Source: 2-02-FULL-66-14 sp037443705 (GTDB lineage: Bacteria > Pseudomonadota > Gammaproteobacteria > Burkholderiales > SG8-39). From it: a stretch of DNA of 23,043 nt. The DNA lies in assembly GCA_037443705.1 (NCBI GenBank), contig JBBINV010000050.1, positions 1-23,043 on the forward strand, given 5' to 3'. The notes under the pieces are model-generated. The model was not told the DNA's origin, ran no database searches, and saw nothing but the letters and a program-made list of their open reading frames with translations. Below are positions 8,260-14,978 of the stretch, piece by piece. Numbering within the stretch: the first letter of the stretch is position 1; each line of letters starts with the position of its first letter. Position numbers and translations under genes: made by a program.

Positions 8260-9156
8260 CTAAGTGTATGCCGGAACTTCGCGCCGGGGGATTTCGCGCG
8301 CCCCGATCTTGCGGCGCCCGGCCGACGGGAGCCGCAGGTATTCGCGGATCTGCCCGGCCGCGAAGCGCGCCGCCGCGAGCGCCGACGGCGATTCGTTCCA
8401 GCCCCAGTAATCGCCGTGCCCGGCGCACGCGTTCTCCACCTGGCCGAGATTCGGCGGCGCGCCGGGATCGATCCAGCTCTCGTGCCCGAGCGCGACCGGC
8501 ATTGCGCCTTCGTCCCCGGGGGCCGCGCTCTGGCCGGGCGGGAAAGCGAACGCAAGCACGGAGTCGTGCGCCGACCACAGGCTGCGCGCGCCCTCGGCCA
8601 GCATTGCGTCGAACGCCGGCCGCAGGCGCCGCGGCGGCACGCGCTGCTCGAGCATGAAAACCGGCACCGCAGCCGCCATGAGCACGATTCGCGCCGCAGC
8701 GAGACGGCTGCGGCGCGCGGCGAGATTGCGCAGAAGCTCGAGCGCGAGGCGCGCCCCCATCGAGTGCGCCACGATCTCCAGCCGCGCGCCTCGTGCGCCC
8801 AGGCGCGCATCGAGGAGGTCCCCGAGGCGCTCGGCGGCGAGCTTCGCGCGCTCGATCGACCACGGATAGAACAGGAACGACACCGGGCCCCACGCCGCGT
8901 CGCCCGGCCAGTAGAGCTCGGCGAAGACCCGTCCAATCGCATAGCGGCCCTCGCCGTCGAGTTCGCGCTGGCGCGCGTGGAAGCCCGCGTACGCCGCCTC
9001 CGCGTCGGCGCGATCGTTGTTGTAGCCGTGCACGAGGAGCACGACGTGCGCCGCGGTCGCGAGCGCGATTTCGTCGTCGATCTGCGGCGCGGCGCGCACC
9101 TCGCCGCCTGCGTCGCGCTCGCGGTACGAGATGCGAACCCGCAGCGGCGCGGCCAT
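8260..9156 (-). CDS. Alpha/beta hydrolase (DUF900-like)
   Basis: The 298-residue protein has an alpha/beta hydrolase fold. The oxyanion strand-loop is HVVLLVHGYNNDRADAEAAY; the HGYN form is typical of DUF900-type enzymes. The nucleophile elbow is EIVAHSMGARLALELL, with Ser in AHSMG. A later Asp (AHDSVLAFAF) and His (CAGHGDYWGW) could complete a triad. No signal peptide is evident, so it is probably cytosolic or membrane-associated through its neighbour. Its ATG abuts the previous gene's TAG with no gap and its own stop is five bases before the transporter's GTG, so it is translationally linked on both sides. An esterase or lipase-like activity is likely. The substrate is unknown. Confidence 0.82.
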   Translation of the reverse strand: MAAPLRVRISYRERDAGGEVRAAPQIDDEIALATAAHVVLLVHGYNNDRADAEAAYAGFHARQRELDGEGRYAIGRVFAELYWPGDAAWGPVSFLFYPWSIERAKLAAERLGDLLDARLGARGARLEIVAHSMGARLALELLRNLAARRSRLAAARIVLMAAAVPVFMLEQRVPPRRLRPAFDAMLAEGARSLWSAHDSVLAFAFPPGQSAAPGDEGAMPVALGHESWIDPGAPPNLGQVENACAGHGDYWGWNESPSALAAARFAAGQIREYLRLPSAGRRKIGAREIPRREVPAYT

Positions 9157-9858
9157 CTAGGCCCGCGCGCGCAGGCCGTAGAGCGCCGACACCACGTCCT
9201 TGGCGACGGGCGCGAGCATCCCGGAAAGGAGCGAGAGCGCGGCGAGCGCGGCGTAGTCGTCGCCGCTCTCGAAGCGGCTAGCTCCCGCGAGCGCGTACGC
9301 GCTGATCCCGGCGCCGATCGCGATCGCGAGCCCCTGGTTGAGCCGCGCCCACAGGTACTGGGTGCGCGTCTGGAACGTGTCGAGCCGCCGCGCAATGAGA
9401 TTGCCCAGGCGCACCCGCGCGCCCTGCGCCTCGCGCGCCGCCGCCTCGCGCTCGTCCGGCGCCGCCGCCGCGAACAGCGCCCACGCCTCCCCGTCGCCGT
9501 CCGCGCCAGCGCCCGTGAGAAACGCGTACACCGCCGGATAGCGCGCCGGAAAGTAGAGCGCGACGTTGGCCGCGGCCTGGATCTGCCCGAGCATGCGCTC
9601 GGTGGGCAGGTCGTAGAGCGCATCGGCCCATGCCTCACCCCCCGCCGCGAGCCCCAGCAACTCGCGCCGCGCCTGCGGATCGGCGACCCATTCCTCCACG
9701 CGCCAGCGGTGGTAGCGGCGCCGCAGCGCCAGCAGCCCCTTCAGCGCCTCGAGGAACGCCATCGCGAGCGTCCCGATCGCCGCCAGCAGCACCGCCCAGT
9801 CGAGCGTGCGCTCGGCGATGTTCTCCACGACCGTGGCAAGGGCGGCGGAGTCCGGCAT
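9157..9858 (-). CDS. Uncharacterised membrane protein with three predicted helices
   Basis: I do not recognise this 233-residue protein. It has one N-terminal hydrophobic helix (about residues 20-45, WAVLLAAIGTLAMAFLEALK) followed by a basic stretch (RRRYHRWR). A cytosolic, alanine- and glutamate-rich helical region runs to about residue 165 (LPTERMLGQIQAAANVALYF; DEREAAAREAQGARVRLGNL). Two C-terminal hydrophobic segments follow (LNQGLAIAIGAGISAYALAG and YAALAALSLLSGMLAPVAKD). The gene starts five bases after the kinase stop and ends directly at the hydrolase start, so it is inside a translationally coupled operon. A membrane anchor or phosphorylation target for the kinase, or a partner of the hydrolase, would fit the context. 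This is inference only. Confidence 0.75.
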   Translation of the reverse strand: MPDSAALATVVENIAERTLDWAVLLAAIGTLAMAFLEALKGLLALRRRYHRWRVEEWVADPQARRELLGLAAGGEAWADALYDLPTERMLGQIQAAANVALYFPARYPAVYAFLTGAGADGDGEAWALFAAAAPDEREAAAREAQGARVRLGNLIARRLDTFQTRTQYLWARLNQGLAIAIGAGISAYALAGASRFESGDDYAALAALSLLSGMLAPVAKDVVSALYGLRARA

Positions 9859-9863
9859 GGTCG

Positions 9864-11135
9864 CTAGCGCGTGAGGCGCGTGTTGGCGAGCGCGAGGCGG
9901 TCCACGAGGTTGCGCGCCAGCGCGCGCGTGAGGTGGAGCTGCGCCCCGGGGCTCATCGCGCCGAGCGCCACCGGATCGAACTCGGCGAGCAGGAGCTCGG
10001 TCATCGACTCCACGGTAGCGTGGCGCGGCAGCGCGCCGCCCCAGATGTAGGCCATCTCGCCGAAGCACTCGCTCGGGTTGATGAGGTTGAGCAGGCGCCC
10101 GCCCCTGGTCACCTTGACTTCCCCCCTGGCGAGGAAGAAGAAGCTCTGGCCCGGCTCGTTCTCCTTCACGATGACCTTGCCCTTCTCGACGCGCATCCAG
10201 CGCCCGGCGCGCGCCAGCTCCCAGAGCTCGGCATCCGAGAGCGTCTGCAGCATCTCGACCTTCTTGAGCGAGACGTAGCGCTCGCTGTCCGGGATCGCGT
10301 CCGGCGGAAGGACCGACCGCACGACGTTCGAGAGCTCGAGCGCGAAATCCGCCCAGCTCGGGTAGCGGTGCTCGGGCTTCTTCTTCATCGCGCGCAGCAC
10401 CGCGCTGTCGAGCACAGGCGTCAGGCCCTTCCGGAGGCTCGAGGGCGGCGGCGCTTCCTCGTTCACGATCTTGTGTACCAGCGCCTCGATGCTGTCGGCG
10501 CGGAACGGGCGCGCGCCGGTGAGCAGCTCGAAGAGCACCACGCCGAGCGAGTACATGTCGCTGTGGAAGGTGAGCGGCTCGCCCGCGATCTGCTCCGGCG
10601 ACATGTAGTAGGGCGAGCCCATCGCCGCGGTCTGCACGACGTGGCTCTTGCGGAGGAACGCGGCGCCGAAATCGGCGATCTTCACGTCCGTCCCCTGAGC
10701 GATCATGATGTTGGCCGGCTTGATGTCGCGGTGGACGATCCCTTCGCGCGCCGCATACTCGAGCGCGCCGCAGCACTTGAAGCCGATCTGCAGCACGTCG
10801 GCCACCGGCAGCAGCGTGTCGGGCTTGACGTGCTGGGAGAGATCGCCCCCCGTGACGAGCTCCATCGCGATGTGGCCCGAGTCCTCCTGCACCACGGCGT
10901 CGAGAATCGCGACCATGTGAGGGTGGCGGAGTTTCCCGGCGAGCGAGGCCTCGTTCAGGAACTGCGACCGGTAGACGGTGCCGAACTCCGGGTCGCGGAA
11001 CACCTCGGGCTCGATCGTCTTCAACGCGACTTCGTTGCCGGTGAACGTGTCCCGCGCGAGGTACACGGTCCCCGTCGCGCCCTTGCCGAGCAGCTTCTGG
11101 ATATCGTACTTGCCGACCTGGAGACTCAGGTCCAT
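9864..11135 (-). CDS. Ser/Thr protein kinase with C-terminal cyclic nucleotide-binding domain
   Basis: The 423-residue protein is a Hanks-type Ser/Thr kinase (about residues 8-270) fused to a CRP-like cyclic-nucleotide-binding domain (about 295-405). All catalytic elements are present: the glycine loop GKGATGTVYLA (17-27), Lys39, Glu62, HRDIKPAN (135-142), DFG (155-157), SPE (179-181) and Arg257. The CNB part shows KGKVIVKENEPGQSFFFLAR, and a phosphate-binding cassette FGEMAYIWGGALPRHATV with Glu360 and Arg371, the residues that hold the cyclic phosphate in CRP/PKA domains. No membrane segment is visible. ATG 11135 has GGAGG and GGGAG upstream; the more distal in-frame starts add a non-kinase arginine-rich stretch. 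It heads an operon with the membrane protein, hydrolase and transporter. Cyclic-nucleotide control of the kinase is a reasonable inference. Confidence 0.93.
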   Translation of the reverse strand: MDLSLQVGKYDIQKLLGKGATGTVYLARDTFTGNEVALKTIEPEVFRDPEFGTVYRSQFLNEASLAGKLRHPHMVAILDAVVQEDSGHIAMELVTGGDLSQHVKPDTLLPVADVLQIGFKCCGALEYAAREGIVHRDIKPANIMIAQGTDVKIADFGAAFLRKSHVVQTAAMGSPYYMSPEQIAGEPLTFHSDMYSLGVVLFELLTGARPFRADSIEALVHKIVNEEAPPPSSLRKGLTPVLDSAVLRAMKKKPEHRYPSWADFALELSNVVRSVLPPDAIPDSERYVSLKKVEMLQTLSDAELWELARAGRWMRVEKGKVIVKENEPGQSFFFLARGEVKVTRGGRLLNLINPSECFGEMAYIWGGALPRHATVESMTELLLAEFDPVALGAMSPGAQLHLTRALARNLVDRLALANTRLTR

Positions 11136-11192
11136 GGACTCCCGCTTCCTCCCTTTGCCCGGAGTATGCCGTTTTTGAGGGAAATCATCGAA

Positions 11193-11223
11193 TTGCCGGT
11201 CGCCGGCGACGCCCGGATACACT
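11193..11223 (+). promoter_or_regulatory. Possible sigma-70 promoter for the secreted-protein/lipoprotein genes
   Basis: TTGCCG (11193-11198) and TACACT (11218-11223) lie 19 bases apart in the 144-base divergent region, ahead of the 11280 start. Each matches the consensus at four of six positions. The spacing is longer than ideal. On the opposite strand a CATACT near 11163-11170, with TTCGAT 18 bases upstream, could serve the kinase operon. Confidence 0.3.
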
Positions 11224-11279
11224 CTGTTACGCCTGCGGCGAACCGCGCCGGTACCATGAGGGCCGAAGACAGCGAATCC

Positions 11280-11621
11280 ATGAGAACCAGGGCAATCATC
11301 GCGTTCCTGGCAGCGTTCGCAGCGCTCGCGGTTTCGGCGCCGGCCGCGGCGCACGGGCGCGGACGCGTCACTTTCGGGCTGCACATCGGCGTGCCGCTCG
11401 GTTACTACGGCTACTACCCGCCGCCCTACTATTACTTCCCGTACTACCCGCCGAGCGTGGTGGTGGTACCGCGCGAGCCGACCACGTACATCGAGCGCGA
11501 TTCCGCGCCCTCGAGCGACGCGCAGTCCTACTGGTACTACTGCCCCGACTCGAGCACTTACTACCCGTACGTCAAGCAGTGCCCTGGCGGCTGGCAGAAG
11601 GTGCCGCCGCGTCCGCAGTGA
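11280..11621 (+). CDS. Small secreted Tyr/Pro-rich protein
   Basis: The 113-residue protein starts with a clear Sec signal peptide (MRTRAIIAFLAAFAALAVSA, likely cleaved after PAAA). A low-complexity middle rich in Tyr and Pro follows (GYYGYYPPPYYYFPYYPPS). The C-terminus has the conserved form SYWYYCPDSSTYYPYVKQCP and GGWQKVPPRP, with two Cys that may pair in the periplasm. I recognise this C-terminal pattern (WYYC...YYPYVxxCPGGW) from many small betaproteobacterial envelope proteins with no assigned function. ATG 11280 places the signal peptide at the very start; an in-frame ATG at 11256 would add eight charged residues. The next gene, a lipoprotein, starts 16 bases after its stop, so both are probably one unit. 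Confidence 0.82.
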   Translation: MRTRAIIAFLAAFAALAVSAPAAAHGRGRVTFGLHIGVPLGYYGYYPPPYYYFPYYPPSVVVVPREPTTYIERDSAPSSDAQSYWYYCPDSSTYYPYVKQCPGGWQKVPPRPQ

Positions 11622-11637
11622 CGTTGACGAGCCAGGG

Positions 11638-12144
11638 ATGAAGAAAACCCTTAGGGCCGCGGCGATGGCCCTTCTGTTCGCAGGTTGCGCCACGGCGCCC
11701 ACCGGGCCGAGCGTGGCGGTGCTGCCTGGCAGCGGCATGAGCTTCGAGCAATTCCGCTACGACGACTACGAGTGCCGCCGGTTCGCGTCCGACCAGATAG
11801 GAGGCCGGAGCGCGGCGGACGCGCAGACCGACAGCGCGGTCAAGAGCGCCGTGGTCGGTACCGCGGTGGGTGCCGCCGCTGGCGCGATCATCGGCGGACA
11901 TCGCGGCGCAGGCGTGGGCGCAGGCACCGGCCTCATCGTGGGCTCGGCCGCAGGCGCGGGCGCCGCGCACGGTTCGGCGTTGACGCTCCAGCAGCGCTAC
12001 GACATCGGCTACCAGCAGTGCATGTATGCCAAGGGCCACAAGGTGCCCGTGGCGGGCCGGTTCGAGTCGCAGCCGCGCCGGAGCGCCTCGGTGCCGCCGC
12101 CGCCTCCTCCTCCGGGATCACCCCCACCCCCTCCGCCGCGCTAG
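11638..12144 (+). CDS. Glycine-zipper lipoprotein
   Basis: The 168-residue protein has a lipoprotein signal (MKKTLRAAAMALLFAGCATA) with lipobox LFAGC, Cys17 being the lipidation site. A short soluble region with Cys pairs (YDDYECRRFASDQIGGRSA) precedes an extended glycine-zipper segment (VVGTAVGAAAGAIIGGHRGA, GVGAGTGLIVGSAAGAGAAH) that can insert into or pack along the outer membrane. LTLQQRYDIGYQQCMYAKGH follows, typical of YMGG-like envelope proteins. It ends in a proline-rich linker of two Pro runs split by GS, immediately before a TAG. The frame stays open past the TAG and encodes a BON domain (12148-12378), so this may be the front part of a once-longer lipoprotein. It likely acts in the outer envelope. 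Confidence 0.87.
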   Translation: MKKTLRAAAMALLFAGCATAPTGPSVAVLPGSGMSFEQFRYDDYECRRFASDQIGGRSAADAQTDSAVKSAVVGTAVGAAAGAIIGGHRGAGVGAGTGLIVGSAAGAGAAHGSALTLQQRYDIGYQQCMYAKGHKVPVAGRFESQPRRSASVPPPPPPPGSPPPPPPR

Positions 12145-12147
12145 GAG

Positions 12148-12378
12148 TTGTTTTCGGCCGCCGAGGATGCGGAGCTCGCACGCCGCGTCGCGCGGGCGCT
12201 CGCAGCGGCGCCGGGGCTCAACGTCTCGGGCGTCTCGGTCGCCGTCGAAGGCGGGCTCGTGTTCCTCGCCGGCACGGCGGCGACCCCGGAGGAACGCGAG
12301 CGCATCGCCGCGGCTGCGGCTACGGTCGACGGCGTCGCGGGCGTCGTGAGCAAGCTGGTCGTCTTCGCCGGCGCCTGA
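12148..12378 (+). CDS. BON-domain protein fragment
   Basis: The 76-residue product is nearly all one BON domain: AEDAELARRVARALAAAPGL, VSGVSVAVEGGLVFLAGTAA, TPEERERIAAAAATVDGVAG, VVSKLVVFAG. BON domains bind phospholipid or envelope partners and normally sit in the periplasm, but no signal peptide is present here. The only near start is TTG 12148, directly after AGGAG with no spacing, which is a poor initiation site. The frame is the same as that of the lipoprotein just upstream, with only TAG GAG between them. I think it is either the C-terminal domain of a lipoprotein cut off by an amber mutation, or a part reached by readthrough. An independent cytosolic BON protein is the less likely option. 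Confidence 0.65.
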   Translation: MFSAAEDAELARRVARALAAAPGLNVSGVSVAVEGGLVFLAGTAATPEERERIAAAAATVDGVAGVVSKLVVFAGA

Positions 12379-12436
12379 TCCCGGGACGCCGCGTTCCCTC
12401 TTGCGACGCCCGGCCTTGCCGGACGCGCGGCTAAAC

Positions 12437-12449
12437 CCGAAAATCGGGC
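12437..12449. other. Short palindrome upstream of the HD-GYP gene
   Basis: CCCGAAAATCGGG forms a five-base stem (CCCGA/TCGGG) with a three-base loop in the 91-base gap between the BON frame and the HD-GYP start. It could be an operator or a weak hairpin. Nothing else in this gap stands out except the AAGGGG ribosome site at 12462-12467. Confidence 0.25.
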
Positions 12450-12469
12450 CTCGCAGGGGTCAAGGGGAA

Positions 12470-13702
12470 ATGACGGCGTTCAGGGAAGTCCCGGTCGAGT
12501 ATCTCGAGTACGGCATGTACGTGGCGCAGCTCGACCGCCCGTGGACCGAGACGCCGTTCATGTTCCAGGGGTTCGTGCTCAAGACCGAACAGCAGCTGAA
12601 CGCCCTGAAGAAATACTGCAGGAAGGTCTACGTGGACCCGGAGAAGCGCCAGCTCGTCGAGCCGCCGCGCGCCGCCGCGCCGCCGCGCCCGGAGCACAAG
12701 GAGCTGCCTGGGAGCAAGGACAAGGTCCGCGGCACCACGGTCTACCGGGAGCTCGCCACCGTGGAGGACGAGCTGCCGCGGGCTCGCGAGGTGTTCACTC
12801 GCGGCACCACCGTGGTCCGCCAGCTCGCGCGCACCGTGGTCACGGGCGGCACGGTTGACGGCCAGCGCGCGCAGGAAGCGGTGAGCGAGATCACCGAGAG
12901 CGTGGTGCGCAACCCGGACGCCATGATGCTGCTCGTCACCATGCGCGAAAAGAGCCAGAAGACGCTCGACCGCGCGATGCAGGTCTCGGTGTACATGACC
13001 GTGTTCGGCCGCTTCCTGCAGTTGCCGCGTGACCGCCTCGACCTCCTGGGGCTGGTGGGCCTGCTGCAGGACGTAGGCATGGTGAAGCTCCCCGCGGGGC
13101 TCGCCGAGCGTCGCAGCAACCTCACGACCGAGGAGGAGGCCGTGTTCCGCACCCATGTGCAGCACTCGGTCGAGATCCTGAGCGGCACGGCCGGCCTGCC
13201 GACCGAGCTGCCTACGCTCGCCTCGCTCCATCACGAGCGCTACGACGGCAGCGGCTACCCGCGGGGCCTGAAGGGCAACGCGATCCACCAGATCGGATCG
13301 ATCGCGGCGATCGTCGACACCTTCGACATGCTCACGGCGCCCGCGCCCTACGGGGCGCTGATGCCGCCCTCGAACGCGCTCAACGTCCTGTTCCAGAACC
13401 GCGGCTACCAGTTCCATGCGGCGCTGGTGGAGCAGTACATCCAGTGCGTCGGCGCGTTTCCGGTGGGCAGCATCGTGGAGCTGAACAGCGGCGAAGTCGG
13501 CATCGTCATCACGCAGAATCTGGTACGGCGGCTCCAGCCGCGGGTCATGGTAGTCCAGGACCCCGAGGGCAACCCGGTCATCCCGCACAAGATCCTGGAC
13601 CTGATGAAGGAGCCGCGGATCTCTGCCGACGAGCCCTACCGCATCCGGCGCACGCTCGAGCAGACCCGGGTGAAGATCAACCCGAGCGAGCTCTTTCTTT
13701 GA
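12470..13702 (+). CDS. HD-GYP domain protein with degenerate metal site
   Basis: The 410-residue protein has an N-terminal DUF3391-type domain (about 1-110, VPVEYLEYGMYVAQLDRPW) and an HD-GYP domain (about 150-340). HD-GYP enzymes hydrolyse c-di-GMP at a di- or tri-iron centre. Here the HHExxDGSGYP block is intact (LHHERYDGSGYPRGLKG, His254/255), as are His in RTHVQHSVEIL and Asp in AIVDTFDMLT. However the first metal His is replaced (DRAMQVSVYM, Arg168), and the HDxGK motif reads QDVGM (Gln200-Asp201, Met204). Loss of two histidines and the lysine should abolish metal-dependent hydrolysis, so a binding or scaffold role is more likely. ATG 12470 has AAGGGG just upstream. Its stop overlaps the next gene as TTGA, which suggests the two proteins are made together. 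Confidence 0.9.
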   Translation: MTAFREVPVEYLEYGMYVAQLDRPWTETPFMFQGFVLKTEQQLNALKKYCRKVYVDPEKRQLVEPPRAAAPPRPEHKELPGSKDKVRGTTVYRELATVEDELPRAREVFTRGTTVVRQLARTVVTGGTVDGQRAQEAVSEITESVVRNPDAMMLLVTMREKSQKTLDRAMQVSVYMTVFGRFLQLPRDRLDLLGLVGLLQDVGMVKLPAGLAERRSNLTTEEEAVFRTHVQHSVEILSGTAGLPTELPTLASLHHERYDGSGYPRGLKGNAIHQIGSIAAIVDTFDMLTAPAPYGALMPPSNALNVLFQNRGYQFHAALVEQYIQCVGAFPVGSIVELNSGEVGIVITQNLVRRLQPRVMVVQDPEGNPVIPHKILDLMKEPRISADEPYRIRRTLEQTRVKINPSELFL

Positions 13703-14952
13703 GCGAGGCGCCGTTCCGCGCCGAACTCGACGCGCTGCTTGCGCGGCGGCGCGCCGACGGCCGCATGGCCGCAGTGCTGATGGTCGATTGCGGACTGGTA
13801 GGCCGCATCGACGGCGCATGGGGCTACGCCGCGGGCGACGCCGCGCACTCGCACCTCGGCGAGCGGCTGCGCGCGAGCGTGCTGCGCCCGCAGGACCTGC
13901 TCGCGGCCACGGGCCGCGACCGCTTCGCCTGCGTGCTCGATTCGGTGCAGAGCCCCGGCGTGGCGCTGCTCGCTGCGGAAAAGATCCTGCGCGCGCTCGA
14001 CGACCCGGTATGGGCCGGCGACGTCGAGGTCTACGCCAGCCCCGCGGTCGGCGTCACGCTCTTTCCGGAGCATGGCGAGGACGCGGTGACGCTGCTGCAG
14101 CGCGCCAGGAACGCCGCGCGCGCGGCGCGCGATCGGCCCGAGCGCATCACCATCTACGACAGCGCGCACGACACGCACGAGGCCAACCAGCTCGCGGCCG
14201 AGAGCCTCCTGCGTGCCGCGATCGGCACCGACGCGCTCGAGCCCGTGTTCGCGCCGCGGGTGGAGCTGCGCACCGGCTTGGTGGCCGGCGCGGAATGCCT
14301 GCTGCGCTGGCGCGACCGCGAGGGCGCGCTCGTGCGCGTGGAGGACGCGCTCGAGGTCGCCGAAGCCGCGGGACGCCTCAACGACGCCACCGCGTGGATG
14401 CTGAACGGCGCGCTTCGAAGCTGCCGCCAGATCCGCGACGAAGCGGGCCTGGATCTGCGCATCGGCGTCAACCTTTCGGCCAAAGGCATGCGGCAGCGCG
14501 AGGTGCCCGACTTCGTGGCGAGCGCGCTCCAGACCTGGAACCTGCGCCCCAGCCGCCTGCTGCTCGAAGTCACGCAGACCCGGATCCTGTACCGGAGCGA
14601 GAAAGCGCGCGAGACGCTCGAGCAGCTCAAGGCGCTCGGCGTACGGCTGCTGATCGACGATCCGGGTTTCGGCTCGGTCGCCGCGGCGCACCTCGCCTCC
14701 CTTCCCTTCCACGAGGTAAAGATCGATCTGGAAAGCTTCGGGAGCGCGCCGCCGGGATCGCGCGAGCTTGCGCTCGTGCGCGCGCTCGCCGGGCTCGCGC
14801 GCGAGCTCAAGCTCGAGGTGCTCGCCGCCGGTGTCGCCGACGAGGCGAGCGCCGCAAGACTGAAGGAGCTTGGCTGCGACTACGTGCAGGGGCCGCAGAT
14901 CGGCCCGCCGCTCGACGTCGCCGCCTTCATCGAGCGCTTCGGCAACGCCTGA
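13699..14952 (+). CDS. Degenerate GGDEF-EAL protein
   Basis: The 417-residue protein has a GGDEF-like domain (about 5-155) and an EAL-like domain (about 165-412), with no membrane or sensor part. The GGDEF signature reads GRDRF (residues 72-76), which should not make c-di-GMP. In the EAL part, EAL is ECL (199-201) and the Asn in VNLSA, Glu in LLLEVTQ, Asp320-Asp321, Lys in EVKID and Gln in VQGP remain. The loop DDFGTG reads DDPGFG, and AEGVE reads AAGVA (376-380), removing a glutamate expected to bind metal. Catalysis is doubtful; c-di-GMP or protein binding may persist. It starts at TTG 13699 overlapping the HD-GYP stop, so translation is coupled. The pair may form a complex acting as a c-di-GMP effector. 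Confidence 0.88.
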   Translation: MSEAPFRAELDALLARRRADGRMAAVLMVDCGLVGRIDGAWGYAAGDAAHSHLGERLRASVLRPQDLLAATGRDRFACVLDSVQSPGVALLAAEKILRALDDPVWAGDVEVYASPAVGVTLFPEHGEDAVTLLQRARNAARAARDRPERITIYDSAHDTHEANQLAAESLLRAAIGTDALEPVFAPRVELRTGLVAGAECLLRWRDREGALVRVEDALEVAEAAGRLNDATAWMLNGALRSCRQIRDEAGLDLRIGVNLSAKGMRQREVPDFVASALQTWNLRPSRLLLEVTQTRILYRSEKARETLEQLKALGVRLLIDDPGFGSVAAAHLASLPFHEVKIDLESFGSAPPGSRELALVRALAGLARELKLEVLAAGVADEASAARLKELGCDYVQGPQIGPPLDVAAFIERFGNA

Positions 14953-14963
14953 GACGGGCGCGT

Positions 14964-14978
14964 TAGACTGCCGGCGTG
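14964..14978 (+). promoter_or_regulatory. Possible -10 element for leaderless dinB mRNA
   Basis: TAGACT at 14964-14969 lies six bases before GTG 14976, so transcription would begin at or next to the start codon. No ribosome site precedes the GTG, which agrees with a leaderless message. No clear -35 is seen, and no LexA box of the CTGT-N8-ACAG kind is seen nearby. Confidence 0.35.

Noticed and set aside
6141..9638. A very long minus-strand open frame of over 1,100 codons.
   Set aside because: It is arginine- and alanine-rich, runs in the wrong phase through the MFS, hydrolase and membrane-protein genes and antisense to the ThDP gene, and has no recognisable domain. Long spurious frames are expected at this GC content.
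9864..11135. Kinase as part of a phage-defence system.
   Set aside because: The neighbours (membrane protein, hydrolase, transporter) carry no recognisable defence effector, and no integrase or other defence gene is nearby.
11400..11460. Tyrosine/proline-rich stretch as a tandem DNA repeat.
   Set aside because: The codons vary and the amino-acid pattern is typical of this small secreted protein family; there is no regular repeat unit.
12040..12144. Proline-codon run as a microsatellite or repeat array.
   Set aside because: It is a coding Pro-rich linker with mixed codons, explained by the lipoprotein.
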